The notes under the pieces were generated by a model. The model was not told where the DNA came from. It saw nothing but the letters and a program-made list of their open reading frames with translations, and made no database searches. Source: Colletotrichum lupini (taxonomy: Eukaryota; Ascomycota; Sordariomycetes; Glomerellales; Glomerellaceae). Taken from it: a stretch of DNA of 64,000 nucleotides. Shown here piece by piece: positions 22,169 through 34,418 of this stretch (position 1 is the first letter of the stretch; the number at the start of each line of letters is the position of its first letter). The position numbers and the translations under genes were made by a program. The DNA is taken from assembly GCF_023278565.1 (NCBI RefSeq), contig NC_064680.1, positions 124,001-188,000 of the forward strand, written 5' to 3'.

Positions 22169-22903
22169 TTATGCCGTGCGCAATGCCATTGCACCCAGAA
22201 CCAGAGTCTCCAGCTGTTCTCTGCGCTCCGCTTCGTCCTTGATGGCGTCGAGCCATGCGAGACCGTTCAACTTATAGTACTTGCGCACCTTGGCCCAATC
22301 TGTCGATGTCGCAATGGATTCATCCGTAAACGGGGTCGGGGTACCTTGGAAGTTATCCTTGAGATGTTGCTCCACGTCTTGGGCAGAGGGCGGGCCGCTC
22401 GGGGAGGTGATTTTGACGACGATCACGTCCTTGGTCGACGGGCTAATACCATAGCGACGGTAGGCTTCTGCAATCTAATTACCAGTTAGTGCCTGAACCC
22501 CAAAGTACCTGAAACCCAATTCTTGAAATGCAAGACAAGTCACCGTACATTGTTGGCAGAGCTGAGGGACGCGACGAGTTCGGAATGGACGTTTGGGGTC
22601 TTGAGGCTGCCGTCAACCTTTGCGGTCACGGCCTTGAAGGCCGCAGCCAGGATATGGGTTCGGGAGACGGCCTGTTGAAGTTTGTGATTAGCAGTCATTT
22701 CCGGCGCCTACTGCTTAGTGCAGATGGGCTGTGTGCCATACCACGGAGGCATCGATCAATGCATACTCAAAGTCTGCGTTGCGGTCGAGGAGCTGTTGGT
22801 GCAAAAAGGCAGCATTCTCGATCTCCTTGACGAAAGCGACGTGAACGACGTGATCGGCAGGCACGTGATCGATGGGTATGGTTTCGATGATGGAGGACGA
22901 CAT
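22169..22903 (-). CDS. CGI121: EKC/KEOPS complex subunit Cgi121
   Basis: Subunit of the KEOPS complex (with Kae1, Bud32, Pcc1), needed for t6A modification of tRNA position 37 and linked to telomere upkeep. In the known complexes it contacts Bud32 and the tRNA 3' end. Three exons (22903-22742, 22671-22549, 22474-22169) join in frame to 196 residues, the usual size. Marks are PADHVVHVAFVKEIENAAFL near the start, YALIDASV at the end of exon 1, THILAAAFKAV in exon 2, and EAYRRYGISPSTKDVIVVKI in exon 3, the strongest Cgi121 signature. An in-frame start at 22930 (nine residues longer) is possible. It ends 187 bp from the convergent PUT1. Confidence 0.9.
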
Positions 22904-24040
22904 GTTAGCTGCTAAGGTAGATGGAGGCACAAAAATGTCAAGAATGAGATGGGAAGACGGATGAGAACGGAGCTGTGAGTGCCGGGTTTGGGAAGCTGAA
23001 GTGTGGTCTGGTCGAAAAGTATCGCGGGGTAAAACTTGGGAAGACTGAATTTCAGTTGAAGTTTGTTATCGAGCGCACGATAAACTTGGAGGGGCACGGC
23101 GCAATGGCGGGGTTCCCTGCCATGACATGAGGTGACCACGTCAGAATTACGGGCAGACAGCGCCTTAGCCGGGCCCACCTGCCCTACCTACCTATTGCTG
23201 AGGTGTTTGCTGCAATTCAGGGCACTGCATTCTCACGATCCACGGCCTTGCTCCTCATCCGATCATCCACTTACTCTCTCACTCATGCCGTGACTTGCTC
23301 ATTCAAAACCAAATACTCATTGAGACACTCATTGAGACACTCATTGAGACACTCATTCAGTGAGTTGTCCCTTAACCAACCCTTGCCCGGATATGTTTTT
23401 CATTCCTCCGTCAAATTGCATCTTCCCACCCCGCTTCGGCACTAGCTGCATTGCACGTGTAAGAGACTAACACGATATCCCTCGAGGCTAAGAACCTTAT
23501 TGAAGCCCTGCTAGGTACCTCTTGTTCTGTAGATATTAAGTTGCAGTCTGTTGGTCTTTTCATTATTCGATGCGGTAAAAATCCCCACGTCCTAGCAGCC
23601 TCAATTACGGGTAGCTTGGCCTGGAACCCGCCCGCCGTGCCGCCCTCCCGCATCCCGACAGGTTGGGAGCACCTCGCCCCCTGTGCCGCAGTGCGTTTGC
23701 GTTTGCGTTTGCCATCAGCTCCCGCGCCCCAGTTGCGTCCGGTACGGATACCTTCCCTTAGGTAGCACGGGTAGGTAGGTACCTTACCTTACTGATCCCC
23801 CCCCCGGCACTGGATGCTTTCCCCCCCGGCTCTCCTTCCGGCACCTCAGCAGCGCACAGCTCTCCTAAAAGCGCGGCAACCTCCATCATCCACGGCAATC
23901 CCCGTCGCGACTTCTTCCCGTCCCGCGCGTCGCCAGTGACACTTTATTCTTCGCTCCAATTTGCGCCAATTTCGAATTACAATTTCTTACCGAAAGAGAG
24001 GAGGAAGAAGAAGAAAAAGAGGGAGAGAAAACAATAGACC
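22904..24040. other. Intergenic region between CGI121 and the Zn2Cys6 gene
   Basis: Divergent promoter region. It holds a 12-bp tandem repeat, two AGGTACCT palindromes (23513 and 23778 areas), C-runs near 23800-23830 and a purine-rich leader (23990-24030) before the regulator's ATG. No gene seen. Confidence 0.5.
23315..23357. repeat. 12-bp tandem repeat, 3.5 copies
   Basis: Unit ACTCATTGAGAC repeated at 23315, 23327 and 23339, followed by a partial copy. Directly visible and perfect over three units. Function unknown, probably a minisatellite. Confidence 0.85.
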
Positions 24041-26969
24041 ATGCCGGGTCGCCCGCCCAAGCGACCGGCTGAAGCTGGCGATGCAGCTACTCCCTCTGAA
24101 GACGTCGCCTCCACCACACCCGCGCCGAAGGTGAAGCTGCCGAGACTCGACAAGGGCGGCCAGGAAGACTTCTCCTCTGTTTTCAAGAATCGCCTGTCGT
24201 CGTACACTCGGACAGGTCAGGCCTGCGACAGATGCAAGGTGCGTCTTGACTGCTCTTCTTGAGTTCGTACCGAGCTCTTCACGATACTGCATCGCCCCAT
24301 TATCACATTCCCGCTCGCATCTTTAGCCTCTCCGTACTAACCCTCGTGACAATAACCTTTAGGTCAGAAAGATTCGATGCGATGCCCTCCCCGAAGGATG
24401 CTCCCATTGCATCAGCCAGAATCTCGACTGCTTCGTCACCGATCGCGTCACTGGCCGAACCGAAAGAAGAGGCTACCTCCAGGAGCTCGAAAGGGAAAAG
24501 ACCGACATGATGAACCACATCCGCGAACTCGAAAAGCTGCTCGAGAACAACGGCACCGAGGTCAAACCGGCCCAATGGTCTCCGTACGCCATAAACTACC
24601 CGACTCCTGGCGCAACCTATGACCACATGGGCAATGCCATCGAAGACCCCAACGAGAAGGATGCCTGGACCAAGGTCGGTTCCGTCTGGGTCAAGAACTA
24701 CAACTACAAACCTGCCGGTGGTCGCTCATTCCCTCGATCGACGCTCGAATCACGTCCCGTCCATAATCATCTGGGCGTGGGCTCTGACAGTGCACCCCTC
24801 AGCTCAATCAAGGGCACCCAGTTGTCCATTTTGGGAACGACAATCGACGTCACCTCGTTCGATGCCCCCGACATTGACGAGCCGATACCAGACGCCAAGG
24901 ATGCGCAGCCTCTGTATAACAAGTCTCTACAATCGTTTCTACAGTCCAGCATGAACATCAATCCTACGGTCAACATTGAGCTTCCTTCAAGGAGCGACGC
25001 CTTCACTTACTCGGAATGGTACTTTCTCATGATTTGGCCTTTTCTGCCAGTCCTGCACAAGCCTAGCTTCATGAACATCGTAAGTAGGCCAATGTCGATT
25101 CAAGTCTGTCAGCTCTGACCATCTATAGCTCACTCGCATGTACGACGAACCCGGCTTCGAAGCAAGTGTGCCTGACCAGGTCATGGTACACATGGTTTTT
25201 GCGACCATTTACTTCCAATACGGCGTGCGAAACTGGGAACAGCAGGAAACACGATCCCAACTCAATGAACTGTCCAACAAGCATTATCACTATGCTTTGA
25301 GCAAAATGTTTGACTTGGCATCCTCGCAATCAGTGGCAGCGGTGCAGGCCATGGCGATGATTTGCGCTCACAGCCGTAGCTTCCCCAAGCCAGGGTGCGG
25401 CTCCATGGTCACCAACTTTGCCTTCCACCGCGCTATCGACCTGAATATGCACCGCGCCATGAAGGGACCAGGCGAGACGACGAATCTTGAGAACGAGATC
25501 CGTAAGCGCACTTGGTGGACCATCCTTCTCGTCTATGTCACTCTGAACGGGCGCCTTGGGCGGCCTATGCCTATCACGGTTGAGGAGTACGATGTCGAGT
25601 TTCCCGAGCCGATCGCCGACGAGGCCCTGACGCCAGACGGCGTCGACCCGTCGGTAACGACGCCTTGTACGTATCACGTTGGGCTGGCAGGCTTCAAGAT
25701 CTTGCCATTATTCATGGAGATGTACTCCAACATCTACAGCGTCAAGCGCGACCCCAAGAGTTACGTTGATGTTGTCAACTCTCTAGAAGAGCAGCTTCGT
25801 CTCTGGAAGGAAAACCTCCCCGAAGCGCTCCAAATCAACCCAGGGCAGAATGAACATGAAGGCCGTATGTATGCCCTGTACATACAGATGTACGCCCTTG
25901 AGCTTCGATTGTGTCTACGCCATCCATCCGTGGCCATGACCACCGATCGCAAGTTTCTCCTCGAAAATGCCCGCATATGCGAAGAGACTGCTGCGCACAT
26001 GCTCAATGCTGTCAAGAGCCTCGTGAAGCTGAAGTCTCTCGATACCACGTGGTACCAAATGGCAGTTTACGGTGCCGCCATTTTCACCACATTGGTCGCC
26101 CACTGGGAACGGAGGTTCGAGGCAACGCCAAATCAGATTGCAACCCTTCGAGAGGAGATGAAGGATTGGATGGAGATCATCAATGCGACTGTCTCGTTAC
26201 TGGGTAAGTCCTATTTCTGGATATATCAATCGGAACTTTTGAGACTAACCGCTCATATCTAGGAACTGGCGCACGTATCAGTGACGAAATCAGTGTTATT
26301 ATTGAAAGGACAATCAGCTGGATTGAACACGACCAAAAACAAAAGGACTCGTCGTCACTTGCTCCAGCGATCAAGACCGAACCATCAACGGCAGAGGCGT
26401 CACCATTTCAGCTTACGTCCCAGCCTCAAGCAGCGCAGGCCCTCGCTGCAAGTGCCGACGAAGCGGCTACGAAGGCATTCTACGCTGACGCGGAGAATCA
26501 GAATGGGACAACTCCATACCCTTCCCTAGCTTACACCGAGCAGCCACCAAGCACCAACACCATGGCATCGACAAGTAATTTCGAGGTAAACAATGGATAC
26601 GCGTATACGCCTGCGGCGACGCAGCCCACAAACGGGGAGGACAACACGGCTGAGACCAATCCACTGATTGCGTTCGCATCCCAAGCCACTCAGCATGTGG
26701 CAGACCCGGCCGGCTCTGCGGCTGCGGCGGAGCTCCTCTGGAGACAATCAGCGTCACAAGGGAATACCTGGCACGACTGGACAGCGGCAATGGCAGACAG
26801 CCAAGATAGATACAGCGCTAATGCCCTGTTGACTCTGGGCGGCGGGTCTAGGGATCCCACTTCTGTGACTGAGGCGGCGACAGCGGCCGATATGGCTTCT
26901 GTCACAGCTCCCGTCGGCCAATGGCCGCTCATCATCTTTGACGGAGCGGGCGCCCCAGGAGGACAGTAG
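24041..26969 (+). CDS. Zn(II)2Cys6 transcription factor with fungal-specific middle domain
   Basis: Nuclear regulator of 898 residues from four exons: 24041-24238, 24363-25079, 25129-26203 and 26263-26969. Intron 1 (124 nt) lies inside the zinc cluster, a frequent position. The cluster has Cys62, 65, 72, 79, 82 and 89 (C-x2-C-x6-C-x6-C-x2-C-x6-C), flanked by basic residues. A coiled coil follows (about 100-130, LQELEREKTDMMNHIRELEKLL). The fungal_trans domain spans about 290-600, with the typical PxLHxPSF, NLMHR-like (DLNMHRAM), RKRTWW and GRPMPI segments. The C-terminus is Gln/Ala/Thr-rich, a probable activation region. Target genes are unknown. The convergent MFS transporter 0.8 kb away is a candidate only by proximity. 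Confidence 0.92.
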
Positions 26970-27789
26970 ACGGAGGTTTGGTTTTGATACACTTGCGAGC
27001 GTGTTCTGATATGTTTCTCTCGTTCATATGTTATCATGGAGCTACTTTAGGCGTCTACTCGGGGTCTCTTTCCAGACCAGACAACATGCTGCGGCTCAGC
27101 AACGGGGGTAAAAGGATAGGGGACTATGGGCACGAGTCGAATGGTTCGACTTGGTATCTTGGGGCAATCCAGATGACCCCGATGGGTTTCGGCGTTTCAT
27201 GGTCAATTTCACCAGCGATCGTTGCATGATGTAAACCCAGCAATACCCGGCTGCAAGCAAACAATGGGCAGCGTTCTATAGGCGTAATTTCAATAGTCCT
27301 ATCTCTCTCAAGGCTTCATGTGGTTCTGTAAAGGTATACGAACTATACAGTCGCTTTTAAGCAATCCTAGCCGGTGCTTCCTCACGGCGATGAACCTACA
27401 ATATACTTTTAGAGTAAAGGCCGAATTTGGCCAAGGGGAAGCAGGGCAGAACCTGAGACTTGTATGGTACCTCACGAATGTCGAGGGCGATCGCTGGCAG
27501 CCTAGGGCGTGTAAGGCCTGACAGTGGGATTTCACTTGGCGAGTAAGCATTATGGTGAATTCAAAACTTTATTGAGTTATGGTCATAGACCTTTGCCGTG
27601 CGTGGTTTTGGTCTCAAAAGATTGGTATCAAATGGCGCAACTAGGTGCTTAGGGGCCACTTCCCACTACGCATCTCAACCCCTTTCTAAATCTCATCTAA
27701 GATCGAACCCGCTTACACCTTTCCGTCATTTGACATTATAGCATCTCCTCACAAATCCTAGCATCATGTCTCCTTCCGAACATAACCGC
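26970..27789. other. Convergent 3' region between the regulator and the MFS transporter
   Basis: 820 bp of 3' flanks. No gene, repeat or RNA recognised. Confidence 0.5.
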
Positions 27790-29540
27790 CTAGGCCGACT
27801 CCTTGCGGACGTGGGCGTGGGCGGGGTTGGTAGACTCAACCTGAATCTCGGCGGGGGAGCCCTTGGTCTCGCTCAGGTTGTCGTGGTTCAACTTCTTGTC
27901 AGAGTCATAGTCGGTGACACCGAACAGAGCATCCATGTGCTCAAGGGAGATACCCTTGGTCTCGGGGACGAAGAACCAGACGAAGAAGAACATGGAGAAG
28001 CAGAAGCTTCCAAAGATGAGATAGGTTCTGTCACAAACATTAGTTGAATGTTCATTTGAAGGAAGGTCTAACCAGAAACCACTTACCCGTATCCGTGAGC
28101 ACCGACAGTAGCCAGCATGTTCGGGACAGTACGGGCGACGATGAGGTTGAAGAGCCATTGGGTAGCAGCAGCAAGAGCGACATTCTGGGAGCGAAGGCGA
28201 GCTGCCGGGATTTCAGAGGCGTAAATCCAGCAGGCCGGACCCCAGCCAAACTGGAAGAATGCGGCGAACAGGAAGATGGCGACCAGGGCCATGTAGCCAG
28301 CACCTGGCACAGGCTCTCCGGCAATGGGTGGGGAGATGCGGACGTAAAGACCGATGTAGAACATGCAGCAGCCCTGGGCGATTGAAGTCCAGAGAAGCGA
28401 GCGACGACGGCCGAGAGAGTCGGCCATGAAGAGCAAGAAGCAGATGCAGGCAAGAACCTTGACGATTCCGTAGACGCCGGTTGACAGAAGAGGCGTGGAG
28501 CGACCGGTGACACCGAGGTTCTTGAAGATCATAGGGGCGTAGGTGTTGATGGCGTTGGTTCCCGTCATTTGCTGGCAGATCATGAGGAAGATGGAGATAA
28601 GAGCACGGTTGCGGTTGCCCTTGATGGTCCACATCTCCTTTTGCAGGTTCTTGAAGGTGGCGTTGCCAATGAGCTGTCTCTCATGTTGGAGCTGGTCAAC
28701 AATCTCCTGGAACTCATCTTCGAGATAGGGGTGGTTCTCGGGCAAGTTACGCAGAGTGGCGAGAATCTTCTTGGCCTCTTCCCACTTGTCCTGGCGGGCC
28801 AGCCATCTGGGAGATTCGTTGCAGAAGAGCATGCAGATGAGAAGCAGCAGACTGGGCAGACCCTGGATGGCGAGAGGAAAGATGTACATGGTCTTTCCCG
28901 TCAAGTTGACCTCGGCGCCGTAGTTGATCCAGAAGGCAATCATACCTCCTGTCACGATGAATAGCTGGTACATGCCAGTGAGGAGACCGCGAATGGCACG
29001 AGGCGCGTTTTCGGAGACGTAGAGAGGGTTGATGGCAGAGGCACCGCCGACACCGAGACCTGCGATGAAGCGACCGACGAAAATGGCGGCGATTCTACCG
29101 GAAGAGACAGCCTGGAGGACAACGCCGACGAGGATAATGGCAGCGACAGTAACAAGACACCACTTGCGACCGAATCTGTCTGTCATGGGAGAGGCGAGAA
29201 GAGCACCGACCAAGCATCCGGCTTGGAGAGTGGACACAATGTTACCGGTCAAGTTGGCAGTTTCCACGGGCTTGGCATCCTTGAGTCCGTAGTCGCTATG
29301 GTTGGATAAGTCAGTTTATTGATACTTGATGATTTATGCTGTCCAAGTCGTCACTTACTTCTTAAAGGGCTCCATGACAACGACACCACCAATGACGGAG
29401 CTATCCCAGCCGAATGACATGGCGCCGAAGCAGGCGGAGGCGGCGAGCGCGAAGACTCTCCAGCCGTAGATTTCTGCGGGGTCCGTCTCCATGGACTCAT
29501 TGTGGACGATCTTCTTGAGAATCTTTTGCATCGTCGTCAT
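27790..29540 (-). CDS. MFS sugar/quinate-type transporter
   Basis: Plasma-membrane H+ symporter of the sugar porter family, 542 residues with about 12 membrane spans. Exons are 29540-29359, 29295-28087 and 28027-27790 (introns 63 and 59 nt, both with GTAAGT donors). Marks: [12 protein letters not shown] in span 1, DRFGRKW after span 2, [11 protein letters not shown] in span 4, NESPRWL after span 6, the Gln-rich [14 protein letters not shown] in span 7, DSLGRRR, and [17 protein letters not shown] after span 12. The last motif and the overall pattern are those of quinate permease (qa-y)-like and hexose transporters of Pezizomycotina. The substrate cannot be decided. It is convergent with the Zn2Cys6 regulator and divergent, over 3.3 kb, from the BNR_4 gene. 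Confidence 0.92.
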
Positions 29541-32500
29541 GTTGGGCGGTTGGTTTCTTCACAACACGGCCAGGCTCTGGCGGGGTTGGTGTTGCTATCG
29601 CAGTTGAATGACTGGTGGCCGATGTGCACGACACCCTGTGATGGTTGAATCTCGAGCCAAGGTGATTCAGCTCAAGATGTGATGAGGGGTGGGTGATGGG
29701 CTGAGGACTGGATGAGGAGACGAAGCGACGAAGAGAAGAAAGCGACGATTTGAGGGTGTGGGCAGCCTGCCCTGATATATCGGAAATCTCTAATGGTGTT
29801 TTCCCTCTTTTGCTGATCTGGACCCTCGTCTTTTCCCCAGATGGATGGAAACCCGGGGACCCCTCACTCCCAGAATAGTCAGCAATTTGCCATCTCACAT
29901 GTACGTAGTAGGTAGCAAAAAGTACCCTGAGGAAAAGGGGATTGGAGGTGCTGGTGAGGAGTAACTGTTCGGAGAGCCATGGTCGCAATCGATCCTGTGC
30001 GTTTCCCAGCCCGTCCAGAACCCAAAGAACCCCTGCTGCAATCCTATCTTGTCTAGTGTAGCTCGTTCGTCCGCTCATCTGTGCTTCTAAACCCCAGAAA
30101 ACCGAGCCTCAACGAGTACCAAGACGGACGGTGAATTGTCCATGAGATTTTTCCGCCATTCAGAAGGGACGGAGAGGGCAGCCCGATGGTGCTGGGCCGC
30201 CGGGGGCGGCAGAGGAACGGCTTGGCTCTTGGGAGAGGGGAACCTATTCGGTTTTGCGATCAGCCGACCAGGTCGTGCAATTGGAGGCTTCCGGCAAAGG
30301 GTGGGATACGGCAAGCATCTTGGGGGGTGTGTGGTAACTGTGGTGGTGGTGGTGGTGGTCGACCATCGAGGTGGCCGGATGGGATGCAGCAACAAGCATG
30401 GCATGGCTGGGCTAGTCTCAGAAACTAGGCTTGGCAGGCTAAAGGCAGAACGGATAGCACTCTACGCAGTACTCCTTTAGTCAGATGGACGACAGGAACG
30501 ACGCTCGGGTTTACGAGTGTGCGAATCCAGGGGAGACCAACATCGCAGCCTTAGAAAGACTTTGGTGAAAGATGGAAGCACCCACGTGCGCATCCTACCT
30601 ACTCTTCGGATACGTGATGACCTTGAGCTTGTCGCGGCCGGTAGTCTCAAAGTATGGTTCTCACGGTTCATCTAGGTATACAAACCATAAACTTGACATG
30701 GGAGCTGTGGGGAAGCTTGAATGCGGCGTAAAGGTAATGAGATGAAAAGATGGATGACCTTGTCTCCCAGGTTACCTCCCAGATGCCTTGACATTCTTCA
30801 TCATAGCAATGAAAGAAACAAACGCCTGCTGGCTGTAGACCAGGGGCGCATGCTGACAGTTCAAGCTTCATAGTAATAGACGTGGCTCTCTGGGGCCCCA
30901 GAGGAGAGTACCGTCCTTCCCCAGGTGCCCCGGGATAGGATACAGAGTACTCCGTACGCACAGCGGAGCAAGAATAAAGTATCCGTATGCTTGCTAGGAC
31001 GAACGGCTCTCCGAATTGTGGCTATTCTCGTTGTGGTTTCCGTTGCCGAAATGTGGACCGCTCCTTGCAACGAGCAAGGCGCGTGATTTGCTGGAAGATG
31101 CGTCTCTGGTTGTCTCCCCCATCACAGCATTTAGGCTACTGGCGAAGGTGGAGAAAGAGGGACGAGGCAAAAAGGCAAAGAGATAAGGACGTGGGCCGTA
31201 GAGTTAGACTGCCATGACTGGCTGTACGAATAGAGTGTAGACCAGGGAGCAGACATTTAGTGCGCTGGACTTGGTTTAGTCTCCTCTTCACTGCGTATGC
31301 GCTGACAGGGAAGTCCGGGCATGAGACGATGTATCCATACAGGGTTACAGGAACACAAACACCAAGGGCCAAGGAGTCTCTGACGACCAGTGACAGGTTA
31401 AGTACTATGTAGGCCGTCTCTTGATAAGTAGGTACTCCGTAGAGCCTACTCGGTCCGGCGCCTCCCACTTTCATCCCACGTCCCGGATTGGTTTCTGCTC
31501 CAACCAGTAGCCCGTTTGTCGACCCATCCCCGTACGGTGGATTCTGCGGAGTAAGGACGCGGGTAGGAGAAATGGGGTTGGAGAGGTGGAGATGTGTTGG
31601 AGATCGCGGGGGTGGTCAAAAGGAGCCTGAGGAGGTTAGTGAAGTGGCACAGACAGACTTGACCTCATGGGCGAACACAACATCAGCAAGTCAACAAGCA
31701 ACATTTTGACTTTGTCAAGAGACGAAGAAAGACTCTATCAAAGTAGATCGCGCCTCTCAGTTGACGCTTGACCATAGTTAGACTAAGCTCGTCCGTAGAT
31801 GTCTTCATTAGCGAAGGCACAGTCTGGACTCTTGTTGGGCATCTGTCTCGTTTGTTGTCTAAGCTCAGACTCGATCTGGCACTTTTTTGATAACCTTGAC
31901 GACTATTCCAGCCAAGGTAAGAGAGATCGTGATTCGACCAACCACCCGCCAAACAAGATTTGAGTCTGGGGTTCCAACGGCCATTCCCATCTTTCGCGAC
32001 ACCACCCCGACTTTGTGGCGTTGGATCCTAAGGCTTGGCAACAAGCCATGAAGCTCATTCATTTGAGGGAAAAATTAATCCGCGTTTCTGACCTGAAGGA
32101 CCGGATCTTTCTAGTCTGATTCTGTCAACACTCTATTTTTGAAGCCTTCCAATTCTTTTCTGGCACGTACGTTGACTTACTCTCGTATTTGATAGTTGGC
32201 TCAATTTCATATTCGTCAACAAGTGTACATGTAGCTGTAGATATTCCAGATATGTTCAAGCCACCACACGCTAAGTGAGCCACTCCGGTCGCCTTCGGCC
32301 AACATCATGCGATGCCACATAACAATCCCTCCCCTTTATGTCTGTCTGGTTCCGGACCCGAGTCCTCGGGCCCTGTTAGGCCTGTCATGCCCTGCACTGG
32401 TTCTGTTGGCGCCTCTTTTGCAGCTGTAGCTATCCATGAACCAATAGTCCGCAATGTGCCGTACCGTCGCAGGCCAGGGCTATGGGACTCGGGCGCGCAT

Positions 32501-32889
32501 CCTTCACGGCTGCCTCGTGGCCTTCAGACATGATTAGAGTTCCCCAAGTGGACTGTGAAGTTATCCTAGTCCATGAACTATCGGGAATCTTTTGATCTGG
32601 TACTACAATCTCGACTCAATGTCGGCGCGTCGCTGTATCGTCATCGCGAACGATTCTCGTATAGAGACGGGACGGAAGAATTTCGTCCTCCAAGACCCGA
32701 CGTTGAAAACATATGCAAGCCACTCCATGAGCCTCTGCGTTTGTCCTTTCACTCCCGTTCCCTCAATCGTGCCACACCAAGCCCGCGCATTCCTGTGCCA
32801 CCTCTCACATCCAACGCCAAGATAATCCAGCTCGAGCCAAGTCCCCCCGCTTTTGCTTGTCCCTGACCTGCCTGCGTTGACGAGCCGGT
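29541..32889. other. Long gene-free region (3.3 kb) between MFS transporter and BNR_4 gene
   Basis: No open frame here has a domain, a signal peptide or a supporting splice pattern. Visible elements: a GGT/GTG microsatellite near 30338-30360 and two copies of TACTCCGTA (30948-30956 and 31433-31441). It probably contains the upstream regions of both genes; an unannotated RNA cannot be excluded. Confidence 0.5.
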
Positions 32890-34418
32890 ATGTCACTCAA
32901 CGAGGTGCATCGTCTTCAAACCCCTATGGTCACTGTATTGGGCCAGGACCCGGCTCACCGCAAATGCGTTCTCAACGGGAACGCGTTCCAGCAGGACGCC
33001 ATCATCTCTTTCAAGGGTTGGCAATATGCTGTGTTCTACAGTAGCTGCTCTTCCTCAAGTCTAAACGATGACACTCAGCGAGAACCTCTCTTCGTCTGCA
33101 TGAATCGGCGTAAACTACCCAACTCTGAGTGGCAAACGATAGTTTTCGACGATTATCACCAGACCACTGACGATGGCCATAATACCGTGCAGATGGGCAT
33201 CTGTCCAGGCGATGGTACCATCCACCTATCTTACGACCATCACTGTGACACGTAGGATTGCTTCTTATTCTCAGTCCATGCGACAGCTTTTAGTTGCATA
33301 ACCATAAGAAAAGGATAACCGTCGCTAACAGAATCCCAAGCTTGAGGTATCGGCGCTCCATCAAGGGCATTGCCAGTGATCCAGAACTATCCCGATGGAC
33401 CAAAGACGTCTTCACTTTGACTCTCGATTACGTTCCTGGCATCACGAAACCTCATGAGAACTTCGGCTACGTGACCTACCCGCGTTTCGGTGTCTTGGGC
33501 AACGACATGTACTTCTCCATAAGGAATGGCAAAGCTGGTCTTGGAGATGATCTCCTGTACATATACCATGCCGCAACAGGATTGTATGAGTATGCTGGAA
33601 AACACCTGAAAGGCATCCAGAATAACCCATACGTTCATGGCATGGACTACCGTGATGGTAAGCTACATATCACATGGGTGTTTCGCGGTTTCGTACACTA
33701 TGACGGATGGGATGATCCTCTAGATACGAAACACAAGCAACAAGCCGGACCCAATGGCGCCGATAATAACTATAACATCTGTTATGCTTATAGCGACGAC
33801 GGGGGTTACACATGGAAGAACGGGCACGACAAGACCATTGCTTTGCTGAGAGATGGAGGCTCGATCACACCCGATTGCCCCGGTCTTGTTGCCTTTGATA
33901 TCCCCAAGGGGCGAGGTTTGACAAATCAAGAGGCACAGGCAGTCGATCAGGACGGTGGGGTGCATGTTCTCAACCGCGACACGATGGATGCAGAGAATCT
34001 ATGGAAGCATTACTATCGATCTCCTAATGGCAAGATGACGACACACAGCCTTTCTTATATATTATGATCGTTCCCAAGAATTTCATCTAACAAGAACTCT
34101 TGCGCAGGTCAATGGACTCAACATGCCATCGGGCCAGTACCTAGTCCTCGACGCGGCCGCCTAGCCATCAGCAAAACTGGTGACCTCTTCCTGATTCTAC
34201 CCGACCCGACCAATTCATCTCTCCGTATCCTCAAGTCATCGAAAGCAAAAGACTATGCTGAGTCAGTAGAGGTCTGGCGTGGTGTTGGCTTTATGGGCGA
34301 GCCGCTCGTGGACAGCAAAAGACTCGAGGAGGAAGATGTTTTGTCCATCTTCGCCATTGCCGTGTCGGCGACCTCATCGAAAGATCGCCAAGTTGTCGTC
34401 CTCGACTTCCAGATCTAG
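32890..34418 (+). CDS. BNR_4-type beta-propeller protein (possible polysaccharide-active enzyme)
   Basis: 453 residues from exons 32890-33251, 33341-34029 and 34108-34418. Intron 1 is GTAGGA..CCAAG (89 nt). Intron 2 has no usable GT donor: the frame closes only with a GC-AG intron (GCAAGA..GCGCAG, 78 nt). This restores RSPNG-QWTQHAIGP and a frame to the stop at 34418. The segments NGNAFQQDAIISFKGWQYAVFYS, HNTVQMGICPGDGTIHLSYDHH and DGKLHITWVFR, and YAYSDDGGYTWKN (an Asp-box/BNR repeat), fit the BNR_4 family, found in some polysaccharide lyases and sialidase-like proteins. There is no signal peptide, so it is predicted intracellular. The activity is unknown. Confidence 0.82.
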
